From Eubacteriales bacterium (lineage in GTDB: Bacteria; Bacillota; Clostridia; Oscillospirales; CAG-382): 64,000 bases of DNA. The translations under genes were made by a program, and so were the position numbers. Shown piece by piece: positions 7,936-15,141 of the stretch. Location of the stretch: contig JAQWDK010000006.1 in the NCBI GenBank assembly GCA_028705495.1, forward strand, positions 1-64,000, given 5' to 3'. How positions within the stretch are numbered: position 1 is the first letter of the stretch; every line of letters starts with the position of its first letter. Below the pieces are notes generated by a model. The model did no database searches. It was not told the DNA's origin and saw only the letters and a program-made list of their open reading frames with translations.

Positions 7936-8997
7936 TTAATGAATATTTAGGTAATCAATAAAATGATGCCAGTCCTCACTTATTAATGAATGCTTACCTT
8001 CTTTCAAATGATACCCTATGCTTCCTTGATGGAAAACATCACCCGCTACTGGTAGCCTGTTGGGATGGGTGAACCCCTCCATTCCGATCTTTGCATAGAC
8101 CTCATCTGCTGCACAGCATGAAAGGTATTCTGAAACCGGGTCAGCCCAAAGATCCTCACTTGAGCTGGAAACATATACCTTTCTCGGAACCATTGCTGCT
8201 ATAAGAAAATGTTGATCGAAAGGCAAATCCATTTCTCTGTCAACATATTTCATAAAATTCTCGCAAAACCAATGCGGGAAAGCATTGCAAATGATCTTTA
8301 GATTTTCACCCACCTTGTTACGGCTCAAAGCTGCACCGCAGCAACCTGAATTATTAGATATTGCACAGTAAAATCTTTCGTCCGTCGCACCTGCTAAAAG
8401 CGCTGTTTTGCCCAGCCTTGAATGACCTATGACTGTGGCTTTACCACTGTCGAGCTCGGGTATTGTTAGTGCATAATCCATTGCGCGGGATGCAGCCCAA
8501 GCCCACATCGCGATTTTTCCGCAGTCGTGAGGATTTCGTTTTTGGCCATCGTAAATTATCCCCGCAAGTCCATCATTAAAGTCTCCATCATCAGAAGTAA
8601 TGTCTTTGTAGCAAAATGATATGACTGCGTAACCTCTCTCGCAAATTTCATCGATTGGTAAGCTTACATCTGGCACACTATCTCGGAAATTTATCATCAC
8701 AAAAAACGGCAGCTTTTTTACTGTCTTTGGCATTGAATGATAGATTGGAAACGAAAAAGGTTTACCGTTTAGCGTAGTAGTTATAATAATTTTTTTCAGT
8801 ATAACTTTGCCTAAAAAAAGCTCTTTCTCCGAAACTTCAGAAAAAGAAATTTGTTCCGGCTTGGGAGGTAAATAACCGTATTCTTCAAAGCACAGAAGAT
8901 CAACAATTTCTCTTCTTCTGTTAAGGTATTCATCAATTGTGTAGCATCCATCCTGCCACACTGGCATTATATTTCGCTCTTCTAAGAACTCCTTCAT
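7936..8997 (-). CDS. CE15-like alpha/beta-hydrolase (glucuronoyl esterase family)
   Basis: The 353-residue protein has the marks of carbohydrate esterase family 15: the nucleophile elbow GHSRLGK with Ser193, followed by SNNSGCCGAALSRNKVGE at about residues 214-231, and a late catalytic-type His336 in GKHSLISEDWH. CE15 enzymes cut the ester between glucuronic acid on xylan and lignin alcohols. There is no signal peptide, so this copy should act in the cytoplasm on imported fragments or on another sugar-acid ester; that substrate is inferred. The start at 8997 has an AAAGGATG site. A 16-bp palindrome lies just upstream (9024-9039) and could be a sugar-responsive operator. It is followed by AT-rich sequence without a clear terminator. 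Confidence 0.82.
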   Translation of the reverse strand: MKEFLEERNIMPVWQDGCYTIDEYLNRRREIVDLLCFEEYGYLPPKPEQISFSEVSEKELFLGKVILKKIIITTTLNGKPFSFPIYHSMPKTVKKLPFFVMINFRDSVPDVSLPIDEICERGYAVISFCYKDITSDDGDFNDGLAGIIYDGQKRNPHDCGKIAMWAWAASRAMDYALTIPELDSGKATVIGHSRLGKTALLAGATDERFYCAISNNSGCCGAALSRNKVGENLKIICNAFPHWFCENFMKYVDREMDLPFDQHFLIAAMVPRKVYVSSSSEDLWADPVSEYLSCCAADEVYAKIGMEGFTHPNRLPVAGDVFHQGSIGYHLKEGKHSLISEDWHHFIDYLNIH

Positions 8998-9023
8998 GTT
9001 TTACCACATCCTTTGTAAAAATA

Positions 9024-9039
9024 ATACCATAGCTGGTAT
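9024..9039 (-). promoter_or_regulatory. Palindrome upstream of the CE15-like gene, candidate operator
   Basis: ATACCA (9024-9029) and TGGTAT (9034-9039) form an inverted repeat with a 4-base centre, 26 bases before the start codon on the reverse strand. The bound protein is unknown. Confidence 0.4.
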
Positions 9040-9054
9040 AATAAATCAAACAAA

Positions 9055-9082
9055 AAATGGCGGGGTATAAGCTCCGCCATTT
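9055..9082 (-). terminator. Intrinsic terminator
   Basis: AAATGGCGG (9055-9063) pairs with CCGCCATTT (9074-9082); on the reverse strand a T-rich run follows. It ends the gene at 9091-9519. Confidence 0.75.
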
Positions 9083-9090
9083 GCTTTAAA

Positions 9091-9519
9091 TTATAGAAAT
9101 TCTTTTAACTGCTGAACATTATTCTCTTCAAACTCTAAAAGTCTTTTCATAAGAGCCAATATCTTTGGGTCTGCATTCTTATACCTTTTCAGGTTTTTAA
9201 CTGCATTGATGATCCCCATATTGCTTCCTATAATAAGCATCTCAGCGACATGTGAAGACGAATTATCTGTTAAGGTCTGCATATTTATCATCAAGTAAGT
9301 TTTTAGTTTCTCCAGAGCGCTCAGCCCTTTTTCATCACAACCTGCTTCGTTTAACGCTTCTCTTGCTGTTATATGAATTTCTTTGTACTCCTGATACTGG
9401 GATTTCAAGCGTGTTTTAAAGTTATTGTCGTCGACAATCTCTATAAGCTGATTGATTGTATCAACTCCCATTTGGGAATTTTGGTATATAAAGTTTAATA
9501 ATTCTGCGTTTCCTGTCAT
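9091..9519 (-). CDS. All-helical hypothetical protein, ferritin-like fold suspected
   Basis: The open frame reaches 9606, but the ATG at 9519 has a strong AAAGGAG site eight bases upstream, so a 142-residue product starting MTGNAELLNFIYQNSQMG is preferred. It is entirely helical, with phrases such as MGVDTINQLIEIVDD, YKEIHITAREALNE, VAEMLIIGSNMGIINAVKNLKRY and LEFEENNVQQLKEFL that recall the DUF2383/ferritin-like four-helix proteins found in Firmicutes. Metal ligands are not obvious enough to call a di-iron protein. Monocistronic, with its own terminator. Function unknown. Confidence 0.7.
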   Translation of the reverse strand: MTGNAELLNFIYQNSQMGVDTINQLIEIVDDNNFKTRLKSQYQEYKEIHITAREALNEAGCDEKGLSALEKLKTYLMINMQTLTDNSSSHVAEMLIIGSNMGIINAVKNLKRYKNADPKILALMKRLLEFEENNVQQLKEFL

Positions 9520-9636
9520 AAAGCACTCTCCTTTAAGCTTATTTTGACCAAATATAGTCCAATAATTCAGAGAGTAATTATAAAAATCAAAAGCGACAAT
9601 TCTCAACTGAGATTTGCCAAATCGCGGGTATTAAAG

Positions 9637-9664
9637 AAAAATCGCGCACTGCTACAGTGCGCGA
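9637..9664 (-). terminator. Intrinsic terminator of tRNA-Lys
   Basis: A 10-bp perfect stem (9642-9651 with 9655-9664) is followed on the reverse strand by five T. It lies 23 bases after the tRNA 3' end. Confidence 0.85.
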
Positions 9665-9687
9665 AATTGTGTCCAGCTTCAAGCTGG

Positions 9688-9763
9688 TGGTGCACCTTCA
9701 GGGATTCGAACCCGGGACCCACTGATTAAGAGTCAGTTGCTCTACCAACTGAGCTAAAGGTGC
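9688..9763 (-). tRNA. tRNA-Lys (CUU)
   Basis: A 76-base cloverleaf on the reverse strand. The acceptor stem GCACCTT pairs with AAGGTGC and CCA is encoded. The anticodon stem ACTGA/TCAGT encloses the loop CTCTTAA, giving anticodon CUU. The T arm has GGTTCGAATCC. A terminator hairpin follows. Confidence 0.97.
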
Positions 9764-9936
9764 GTTTATTGTTTTATGCTCTCCGTAGGACAGCTTAAGC
9801 ATTGTATCATAGCAGAAGGCATTTGTCAATACTTTTTTTATTCTTGCGCAAAATTTATTCCAACCGTTCCTATATTTTTCCTTCGGAATACAAACGGCAG
9901 TAACCTCATATAATTCAACAAAAGGGGGTATTTGGT

Positions 9937-10230
9937 TTGGAAATCAATTCTTTTTATGAACATCGTGTCAGGGATCTGGCAGTTTATGTTATAGAGAATA
10001 AAGCGACAGTAAGAAAGACTGCTTCTGTATTCGGGATATCAAAATCAACCGTACATAAAGATTTATCAAAAAGACTTAAAAAAATATCACCCATACTTTT
10101 TAGTCAAGTTGACAGAATCCTCCAAATAAACAAACAGCAACGACATATCCGCGGAGGGAATGCTACAAAACTCAAATATATGAAAAAGTCCCATAGTCAA
10201 GATGAAAAAGAGCTTCCTACTCAGTTATAA
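9937..10230 (+). CDS. spoIIID: Sporulation transcriptional regulator SpoIIID
   Basis: The 97-residue protein matches SpoIIID, the mother-cell regulator that acts after sigma-E during sporulation. The helix-turn-helix reads TVRKTASVFGISKSTVHKDL and is followed by the family's conserved RHIRGGNATKLKYMKK, the basic region that contacts the DNA backbone. The start is TTG at 9937, chosen because AAAGGGGG lies seven bases before it; no ATG is available in the right place. The tail is a little longer and more polar than in Bacillus subtilis. The 3' end overlaps the convergent YigZ gene by 14 bases. The protein implies that the organism can form endospores. Confidence 0.95.
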   Translation: MEINSFYEHRVRDLAVYVIENKATVRKTASVFGISKSTVHKDLSKRLKKISPILFSQVDRILQINKQQRHIRGGNATKLKYMKKSHSQDEKELPTQL

Positions 10231-10858
10231 CACCTCTGTAGCGTTCACCGAGCTTTTCTACTGTTGAACGGCCGTTTGTTATCTCAGAAATTTTATCTGC
10301 TATTTCTTCAAAGTCGGAAGAGAGAACCGCATACTCCACAGTAACATTCTCGGTATAGTCTGTTTCGGTCACCAGCACTCCAGCTTTTTCAAGCTCAAAC
10401 ATCAGCTTTTGATGCTCGTTATATTCGATAGTTGTGCGGCATATATGGAACATACGCATCTGTGCAATCCCTGCTGCGTCAACCGCAAGCTTTGCTGCTG
10501 CTGAATAGGCTCTGACAAGTCCTCCTGCGCCGAGAAGTGTACCCCCGAAATATCTTGTCACAACGACGACAGCATTTATGATATTCTCTTTCCTTAATAC
10601 CTCAAGCACGGGCAGTCCTGCAGTTCCGTGCGGTTCGCCGTCATCACTGAACCTTGCGGTATTTTGCTCTCTTAATGAATAAGCATAAACATTATGCGTA
10701 GCATCCGTATGCTTTGCTTTGATTTCGTTTATAAAGTCTACCGCTTCCGTTTCGCTCTCGGCTTTCTGGGCATAACCGATGAACCGCGACTTCTTTTCGA
10801 TTAGCTCAGCAGAAGCGAACTTGAAAAGGGTTTTGTAACTATTCATATTAATGTCCAT
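10217..10858 (-). CDS. yigZ: YigZ/IMPACT family protein
   Basis: The 213-residue protein is a YigZ (UPF0029) member. The N-terminal domain carries the family phrases KKSRFIGYAQ, THNVYAYSLRE, FSDDGEPHGTAGLPVLEVL and VVVVTRYFGGTLLGAGGLVRAYS, and a smaller C-terminal ferredoxin-like domain follows. IMPACT proteins are linked to translation and ribosome or GCN1-type interactions in eukaryotes; the bacterial role is not settled. Two in-frame ATGs, at 10858 and 10846, are possible starts, neither with a strong ribosome site. It converges on spoIIID with a 14-base overlap and has no terminator of its own there. Confidence 0.93.
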   Translation of the reverse strand: MDINMNSYKTLFKFASAELIEKKSRFIGYAQKAESETEAVDFINEIKAKHTDATHNVYAYSLREQNTARFSDDGEPHGTAGLPVLEVLRKENIINAVVVVTRYFGGTLLGAGGLVRAYSAAAKLAVDAAGIAQMRMFHICRTTIEYNEHQKLMFELEKAGVLVTETDYTENVTVEYAVLSSDFEEIADKISEITNGRSTVEKLGERYRGVITE

Positions 10859-10893
10859 TCTTCGAGTTAGTTAAGCTTAATACTATTTTCATA

Positions 10894-10928
10894 AAAAGAG
10901 CTGCCGCCATCAGGCGAGCAGCTCTTTT
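10894..10928. terminator. Intrinsic terminator
   Basis: AAAAGAGCTGC (10894-10904) pairs with GCAGCTCTTTT (10918-10928). It follows the reverse-strand gene at 10957-11907; the A and T flanks would work in either direction. Confidence 0.8.
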
Positions 10929-10956
10929 GTTACTGGTTTATACAGTATGTACTGGA

Positions 10957-11907
10957 TTATCTGCGCTTTTTAGCAACAACAACAGCAGCACCTGCGATAG
11001 CTACCATTGCGATAACTGCAAATATAGCTGTACCGTCGCCTGTAGGAGCAGTGCCCTCGCTCTCTTCTGCAGAAACTTCTTCAGAGGTTTCATCTACGAC
11101 TGAGTCAAAGGGTTCGTTAGCTGTGAGGTTAACTAAACCGTAACGCTCAAAGCTCTTGCCAGCGTTAATACCGGATGCGAAAGCAACATAACCGCCTGCG
11201 TAATCGTAGTAAGGGGGTTCAGCATCTGCATGGTAACCTTCAGCTGTCTTAACACAATTAGAGAATGCGAGTCCGGCTTTACCGCCAACTTCGATGCCTT
11301 CGGTCTTGCCGATTGCTGCCCACGGAATAGCCTGTTCATATACATCGAAATCGCCGTGTACGACTTTAAACTTAAAGTCAGCGTGGTCTCTTACTGCGCC
11401 AAAGTGATTGCAGCCTTCTACCATATCAACGCCGTCCTTGTATTGACCTATCGTCCATTCACGTGCGAATGGAGCGGCATAAGCTACACCCCAATCCCAG
11501 TCCTTACCGTCAGCTGCGGCAAAAACAGGAAGAGTAGGATCATCATAAACCATTGCGGTCATAAGGCTTGGCTGTTCGAAAACCCAGTTATTAGGTCCAG
11601 GTGTGTAGTTAGGTTCAACATTGGTAACTCTAACTGCATAGTAGAAATAGTCGTCATCCCATGTAGCATACATGTCAAGTTTTACATCAAGGTTATCTAA
11701 ACCAGTCGTGTCTCTGCTCCAAGCAGAACCATTCTTGTCAAACGAAGCAACGTGCTTGTATTCTTCGTCGGAGATAACACCGTCAATAACCGGTGCTGTT
11801 GTGCATTTTGGAACGTTAATTGTGGCGATAGGATCTTTTGCCGAAACCGCTGCGGTTATGGAGAAAACCATAACGAGGGCTAAGGCGAGTACAACTAATT
11901 TTTTCAT
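10957..11907 (-). CDS. Surface-anchored CBM9-like (DOMON-type) sugar-binding protein
   Basis: The 316-residue protein has a Sec signal peptide ending near VSAKDP. Residues 25-270 look like a family 9 carbohydrate-binding or DOMON-like beta-sandwich: PVIDGVISDEEYKHV, ATWDDDYFYYAVRVTN and a late WAAIGKTEGIEVGGKAGLAFSN are typical. The C-terminus has an acidic spacer, the motif PTGDG, a hydrophobic stretch and KKRR. That tripartite end is a sorting-type anchor common in this bacterial group, and the protein at 30793-32928 has the same end. It probably binds sugars or haem at the cell surface; the ligand is inferred. No enzyme domain is fused and the gene stands alone with its own terminator. Confidence 0.82.
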   Translation of the reverse strand: MKKLVVLALALVMVFSITAAVSAKDPIATINVPKCTTAPVIDGVISDEEYKHVASFDKNGSAWSRDTTGLDNLDVKLDMYATWDDDYFYYAVRVTNVEPNYTPGPNNWVFEQPSLMTAMVYDDPTLPVFAAADGKDWDWGVAYAAPFAREWTIGQYKDGVDMVEGCNHFGAVRDHADFKFKVVHGDFDVYEQAIPWAAIGKTEGIEVGGKAGLAFSNCVKTAEGYHADAEPPYYDYAGGYVAFASGINAGKSFERYGLVNLTANEPFDSVVDETSEEVSAEESEGTAPTGDGTAIFAVIAMVAIAGAAVVVAKKRR

Positions 11908-12042
11908 ATAAACCTCCTAATAAAATTGAGCACTCGCGAACGAGAGCTTCATTAATAAATTTATAACATAAAAATTCATAAATGTCAATAGATAGACGGA
12001 ATAATTTTTTTGTAAACATCGCTATAAAATTCAATGATTTTA

Positions 12043-12071
12043 TTGACATATATATGTAAAAGGAGTATACT
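12043..12071 (+). promoter_or_regulatory. Consensus promoter of the zur-znuABC operon
   Basis: TTGACA (12043-12048), exactly 17 bases, then TATACT (12066-12071). Transcription should start near 12078-12080, immediately before the palindrome at 12083. Confidence 0.88.
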
Positions 12072-12082
12072 TGCACTATAAA

Positions 12083-12099
12083 TTGCGAATTAGTCGCAA
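12083..12099 (+). promoter_or_regulatory. Palindromic operator at the transcription start, probable Zur box
   Basis: TTGCGA (12083-12088) and TCGCAA (12094-12099) are a perfect inverted repeat with a 5-base centre. The site lies between the -10 box and the first gene, which encodes a Fur-family regulator, so zinc-dependent self-repression is likely. It is not the textbook Bacillus Zur box but has the same symmetry. Confidence 0.7.
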
Positions 12100-12113
12100 A
12101 TTGAGGTGTGAAA

Positions 12114-12536
12114 TTGGAACAGTACAGTACAAAACAGCGCCGTCTGCTTTTGAACTTTTTGTCGAAGAACGCGGATATACAATTTTCGGTAGACGATATA
12201 TCAGAAAAGCTATCTGAAAAGAAGATCAGCAAAAGCGCGGTTTATAGGAATATAAATAAGATGGCAGACGAGGGAATTGTGGAGCGATTCATTGTTGAGG
12301 GCAGCAAAAAGCTACTATACCAATATATTGGCGATGATGAATGTCTTGCACACCTCCACCTCAAATGCGGTATCTGCGGCACGATAACCCATGCCGATTT
12401 TAATATTACAGGCGACATTACCAAAGCGGCGTCGTGTGCAGGTTTTACCCTTGACCGCAGAAGGACGATGTTATTTGGTGTTTGCAGTTCTTGCGGTGAT
12501 GAAAAAAAGACAGAAAGAAGCGGAAAACATATATGA
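12114..12536 (+). CDS. zur: Fur family metal regulator, probable Zur
   Basis: A 140-residue Fur-type repressor: winged helix with FSVDDISEKLSEKKISKSAVYRNINKMADEGIVERF, then a dimer domain with the HLHLKCGICG and FGVCSSCG pairs of Cys-x-x-Cys that hold structural zinc. The frame is open from a GTG at 12108, but GAGGTG at 12103-12108 is the ribosome site and points to the TTG at 12114. It is the first gene of an operon with a complete zinc-type ABC importer, and its stop overlaps the next start (ATGA), which makes Zur more likely than Fur or PerR. The palindrome at 12083-12099 is the expected target. Confidence 0.88.
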   Translation: MEQYSTKQRRLLLNFLSKNADIQFSVDDISEKLSEKKISKSAVYRNINKMADEGIVERFIVEGSKKLLYQYIGDDECLAHLHLKCGICGTITHADFNITGDITKAASCAGFTLDRRRTMLFGVCSSCGDEKKTERSGKHI

Positions 12537-13513
12537 AGAAGGTTGTATTAATATTAACTATTGTCGCCTTATTACTTGGTACCTCAGCAGGGTGCGGGGA
12601 AGTGGTAAAGCAAAGCGAAAAGCTCAAAGTTGTCGTTACGACATTTCCCCCCTATGACTGGGTTAGACGAATCCTCGGCGATAAAGCAGACGAAGCTGAG
12701 CTTACGCTGCTGCTTGACAGCGGTGTCGATATGCACAGCTACCAACCTAACACAGATGATATAATAAAAATAACGACAAGCGATGTGTTTATATATGTCG
12801 GCGGCACTTCGGATACATGGGTTGATGATGTGCTGAAAAATGCAGTTAATAAGGATATGAAGGTTATTAATTTAATCGATGAGTTGGGAGACGCTGTTAA
12901 AGAGGAAGAAGTAAAAGAGGGAATGGACGACGACCATGACGATCACGACGACCATAGTGAGGACGAAGCAGATTTTGATGAGCATGTGTGGCTGTCTCTA
13001 AAAAACGCTATGATGTTTTCGGAAAAGATTGCGGCTGTCCTTGGACAAGCTGACTCTGAAAATGAAACAACATACAAATCAAACGCTGATAAATATATAG
13101 ATGAACTCAGTGCGTTGGACAAGCGTTATGAGGATGCGGTTTCGGAAGCTGCTCACAAAACAATCGTTTTTGCAGATCGTTTTCCGTTCCGCTATCTTGT
13201 AGACGATTACGGTATCGACTATTATGCAGCATTCGTCGGATGTTCTGCTGAAACTGAAGCGAGCTTTGATACAGTAGTGTTCCTTGCAGAAAAGCTAAAC
13301 GAACTCTCTCTCGACAAAATTCTAATAATTGAAACATCCGATGGTTCGATTGCAAGAACGGTCAGAGACAGTTCTAATGCGAAAAATCAAGAAATTTTAG
13401 TTCTTGATTCTATTCAGTCAGTTTCACAAACGGAGATCGATTCAGGTACAACCTTTATCTCTATTATGGAAAGCAACCTTGAAATATTGCAAAAAGCTCT
13501 CGGAAAGAAATAA
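12533..13513 (+). CDS. znuA: Zinc ABC transporter substrate-binding lipoprotein
   Basis: The 326-residue protein belongs to the cluster A-I metal-binding proteins (ZnuA/AdcA type). A lipoprotein signal ends at Cys21 (TSAGC). The N-lobe begins VVVTTFPPYDWVRRILGD, and metal ligands are visible as His in GVDMHSYQP and in DEHVWLSLKNA. Between the first two ligands lies a loop full of His and Asp (DDDHDDHDDHSEDEADFDEH), the zinc-scavenging loop of zinc rather than manganese receptors. The third lobe region has FPFRYLVDDYGIDYYAAF. Its start codon overlaps the zur stop, so the two are translationally coupled. Together with the next two genes it forms a high-affinity zinc importer. Confidence 0.93.
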   Translation: MKKVVLILTIVALLLGTSAGCGEVVKQSEKLKVVVTTFPPYDWVRRILGDKADEAELTLLLDSGVDMHSYQPNTDDIIKITTSDVFIYVGGTSDTWVDDVLKNAVNKDMKVINLIDELGDAVKEEEVKEGMDDDHDDHDDHSEDEADFDEHVWLSLKNAMMFSEKIAAVLGQADSENETTYKSNADKYIDELSALDKRYEDAVSEAAHKTIVFADRFPFRYLVDDYGIDYYAAFVGCSAETEASFDTVVFLAEKLNELSLDKILIIETSDGSIARTVRDSSNAKNQEILVLDSIQSVSQTEIDSGTTFISIMESNLEILQKALGKK

Positions 13514-13535
13514 TGCCCAACGATTGGAGTTATAT

Positions 13536-14267
13536 ATGTCACTTATTACATGCCGCGATCTATCGCTTGGTTATGATGGCAGAGCCGTTGTCAGCGGATT
13601 GTCGTTTTCAGTAGAAAAAGGCGACTATCTATGTATTGTCGGAGAGAACGGTTCCGGAAAAAGCACCTTGATTAAAACTCTGCTTGGACTTTTGCCAGCA
13701 GTCAGCGGTGAGATAACTTTTGGCGACAACCTGAAACGGTTTGAAATAGGCTACCTCCCCCAGCAGACAGAAGCGCAAAAAGATTTTCCGGCATCTGTCT
13801 ATGAGATTGTGCTTTCGGGATGCTTGAACGGGTGCGGATTTAGACCATTTTACACTAAAGAGCAAAAGAAAAAATCTACAGGCAATATGGAAAAGCTCGG
13901 AATAGCTGACCTTGCTAAACGCTGTTATAGAGAGCTCTCCGGCGGTCAGCAACAAAGGGTGCTGCTCGCACGCGCGCTGTGTGCAACCCATAGGCTCCTT
14001 CTTCTCGATGAACCGACTGCAGGACTTGACCCGAATGCTTCGGCTGATTTTTATAAGCTTGTCAGTAAGCTTAATTTAGATGATAAAATTACTATAATAA
14101 TGATTTCCCACGATGTTGCGACAGCTCTTGCTCATGCGAGTCATATTCTGCACATCGGAAACTCAAAGTCGCAGTTTTTTGGCAAAACAGATGAGTATAA
14201 TAAAAGCGACATAGGGACCTCATATATCTGCAGCTGCGGAGGTAAACACCATGAACGAAGTAATTGA
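13536..14267 (+). CDS. znuC: Zinc ABC transporter ATP-binding protein
   Basis: The frame is open from 13404, but the ATG at 13536 with TTGGAGT six bases upstream gives the usual 243-residue length. Walker A is GENGSGKSTLIK near residue 37, the ABC signature is LSGGQQQRVLLARAL, Walker B is LLLLDEPTAGLD and the H-loop is ISHD. It supplies ATP hydrolysis for the zinc permease, whose gene overlaps its end by 17 bases. Only 22 bases separate it from znuA. Confidence 0.94.
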   Translation: MSLITCRDLSLGYDGRAVVSGLSFSVEKGDYLCIVGENGSGKSTLIKTLLGLLPAVSGEITFGDNLKRFEIGYLPQQTEAQKDFPASVYEIVLSGCLNGCGFRPFYTKEQKKKSTGNMEKLGIADLAKRCYRELSGGQQQRVLLARALCATHRLLLLDEPTAGLDPNASADFYKLVSKLNLDDKITIIMISHDVATALAHASHILHIGNSKSQFFGKTDEYNKSDIGTSYICSCGGKHHERSN

Positions 14268-15093
14268 AAAGCTCGTTTTGTATTTCGAGTATCCGTTCGT
14301 GCGTTATGCTTTTGTAGTTGTTGTGCTTTCAGCTCTTTGCTCCTCGCTTTTCGGTGCAACCCTTGTGCTGAAGCGGTTTTCTTTCATCGGGGACGGGCTT
14401 TCGCACATAGCCTTCGGTGCAATAGCTATTGCAGCTGTTCTGAAGCTGACGAATGAGACGGTGCTTGTGATGCCCGTGACAATAGTGTTCGCTGTGCTTC
14501 TGCTGGGTATGGGCCAGAACACAAAGATTAAAGGTGATGCGGCGATTGCGATGCTGTCGGTCGGTTCTCTCGCGGTCGGTTATCTGCTTATGAATGCGTT
14601 CTCTACTTCCTCAAACATAGCGGGGGATGTCTGCACAACACTGTTCGGTTCAACCTCAATTTTGACAATCTCAAAAACCGATTTGATTGTCAGCGTTGTC
14701 GCATCAATTATCGTTATCATTATTTTCTTTTTAACATACAACAGAATTTTCGCCGTTACCTTCGATGAAACCTTTGCGAAGGCAACAGGAATCAGAGCGG
14801 ATTTTTACAACCTGCTAATAGCCGTTGTTATTGCGATAATAATTGTTTTGGCGATGAACCTTGTCGGTTCGCTTCTCATTTCAGCGCTTGTAATATTCCC
14901 TGCGCTCTCAGCGATGCGGGTTTTCGGCAGTTTCAAATCAGTTATTATATGTTCGGCGGTAATTTCTGTCGTATGCGCTGCCGCAGGACTTGTTGTTTCA
15001 GTTTTAGCAGGGACAACTGTCGGGGCGACTATAGTTGTAGCGAACATCGTTGTTTTCGGCATCTTCTACACAGCGGGACTCGTTAGAAGATAA
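14251..15093 (+). CDS. znuB: Zinc ABC transporter permease
   Basis: A 280-residue integral membrane protein with about eight or nine hydrophobic helices, of the ABC-3 (ZnuB/AdcB/MntB) family. Typical phrases are GDGLSHIAFGAIAIAAVL near residue 45 and GSLLISALVIFPALSAMRVFGSFK near residue 210. It overlaps znuC by 17 bases, as expected for coupled translation, and is the last gene before the terminator at 15099-15127. Confidence 0.94.
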   Translation: MNEVIEKLVLYFEYPFVRYAFVVVVLSALCSSLFGATLVLKRFSFIGDGLSHIAFGAIAIAAVLKLTNETVLVMPVTIVFAVLLLGMGQNTKIKGDAAIAMLSVGSLAVGYLLMNAFSTSSNIAGDVCTTLFGSTSILTISKTDLIVSVVASIIVIIIFFLTYNRIFAVTFDETFAKATGIRADFYNLLIAVVIAIIIVLAMNLVGSLLISALVIFPALSAMRVFGSFKSVIICSAVISVVCAAAGLVVSVLAGTTVGATIVVANIVVFGIFYTAGLVRR

Positions 15094-15098
15094 GAAAA

Positions 15099-15127
15099 AT
15101 CAGGCTGAACAAAGCGTTCAGCCTGAT
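15099..15127. terminator. Bidirectional intrinsic terminator
   Basis: A 12-bp perfect stem (15099-15110 with 15116-15127), A run before and AAATTTTT after, placed between the convergent znuB and permease genes. Confidence 0.88.
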
Positions 15128-15141
15128 AAATTTTTGGTTTA

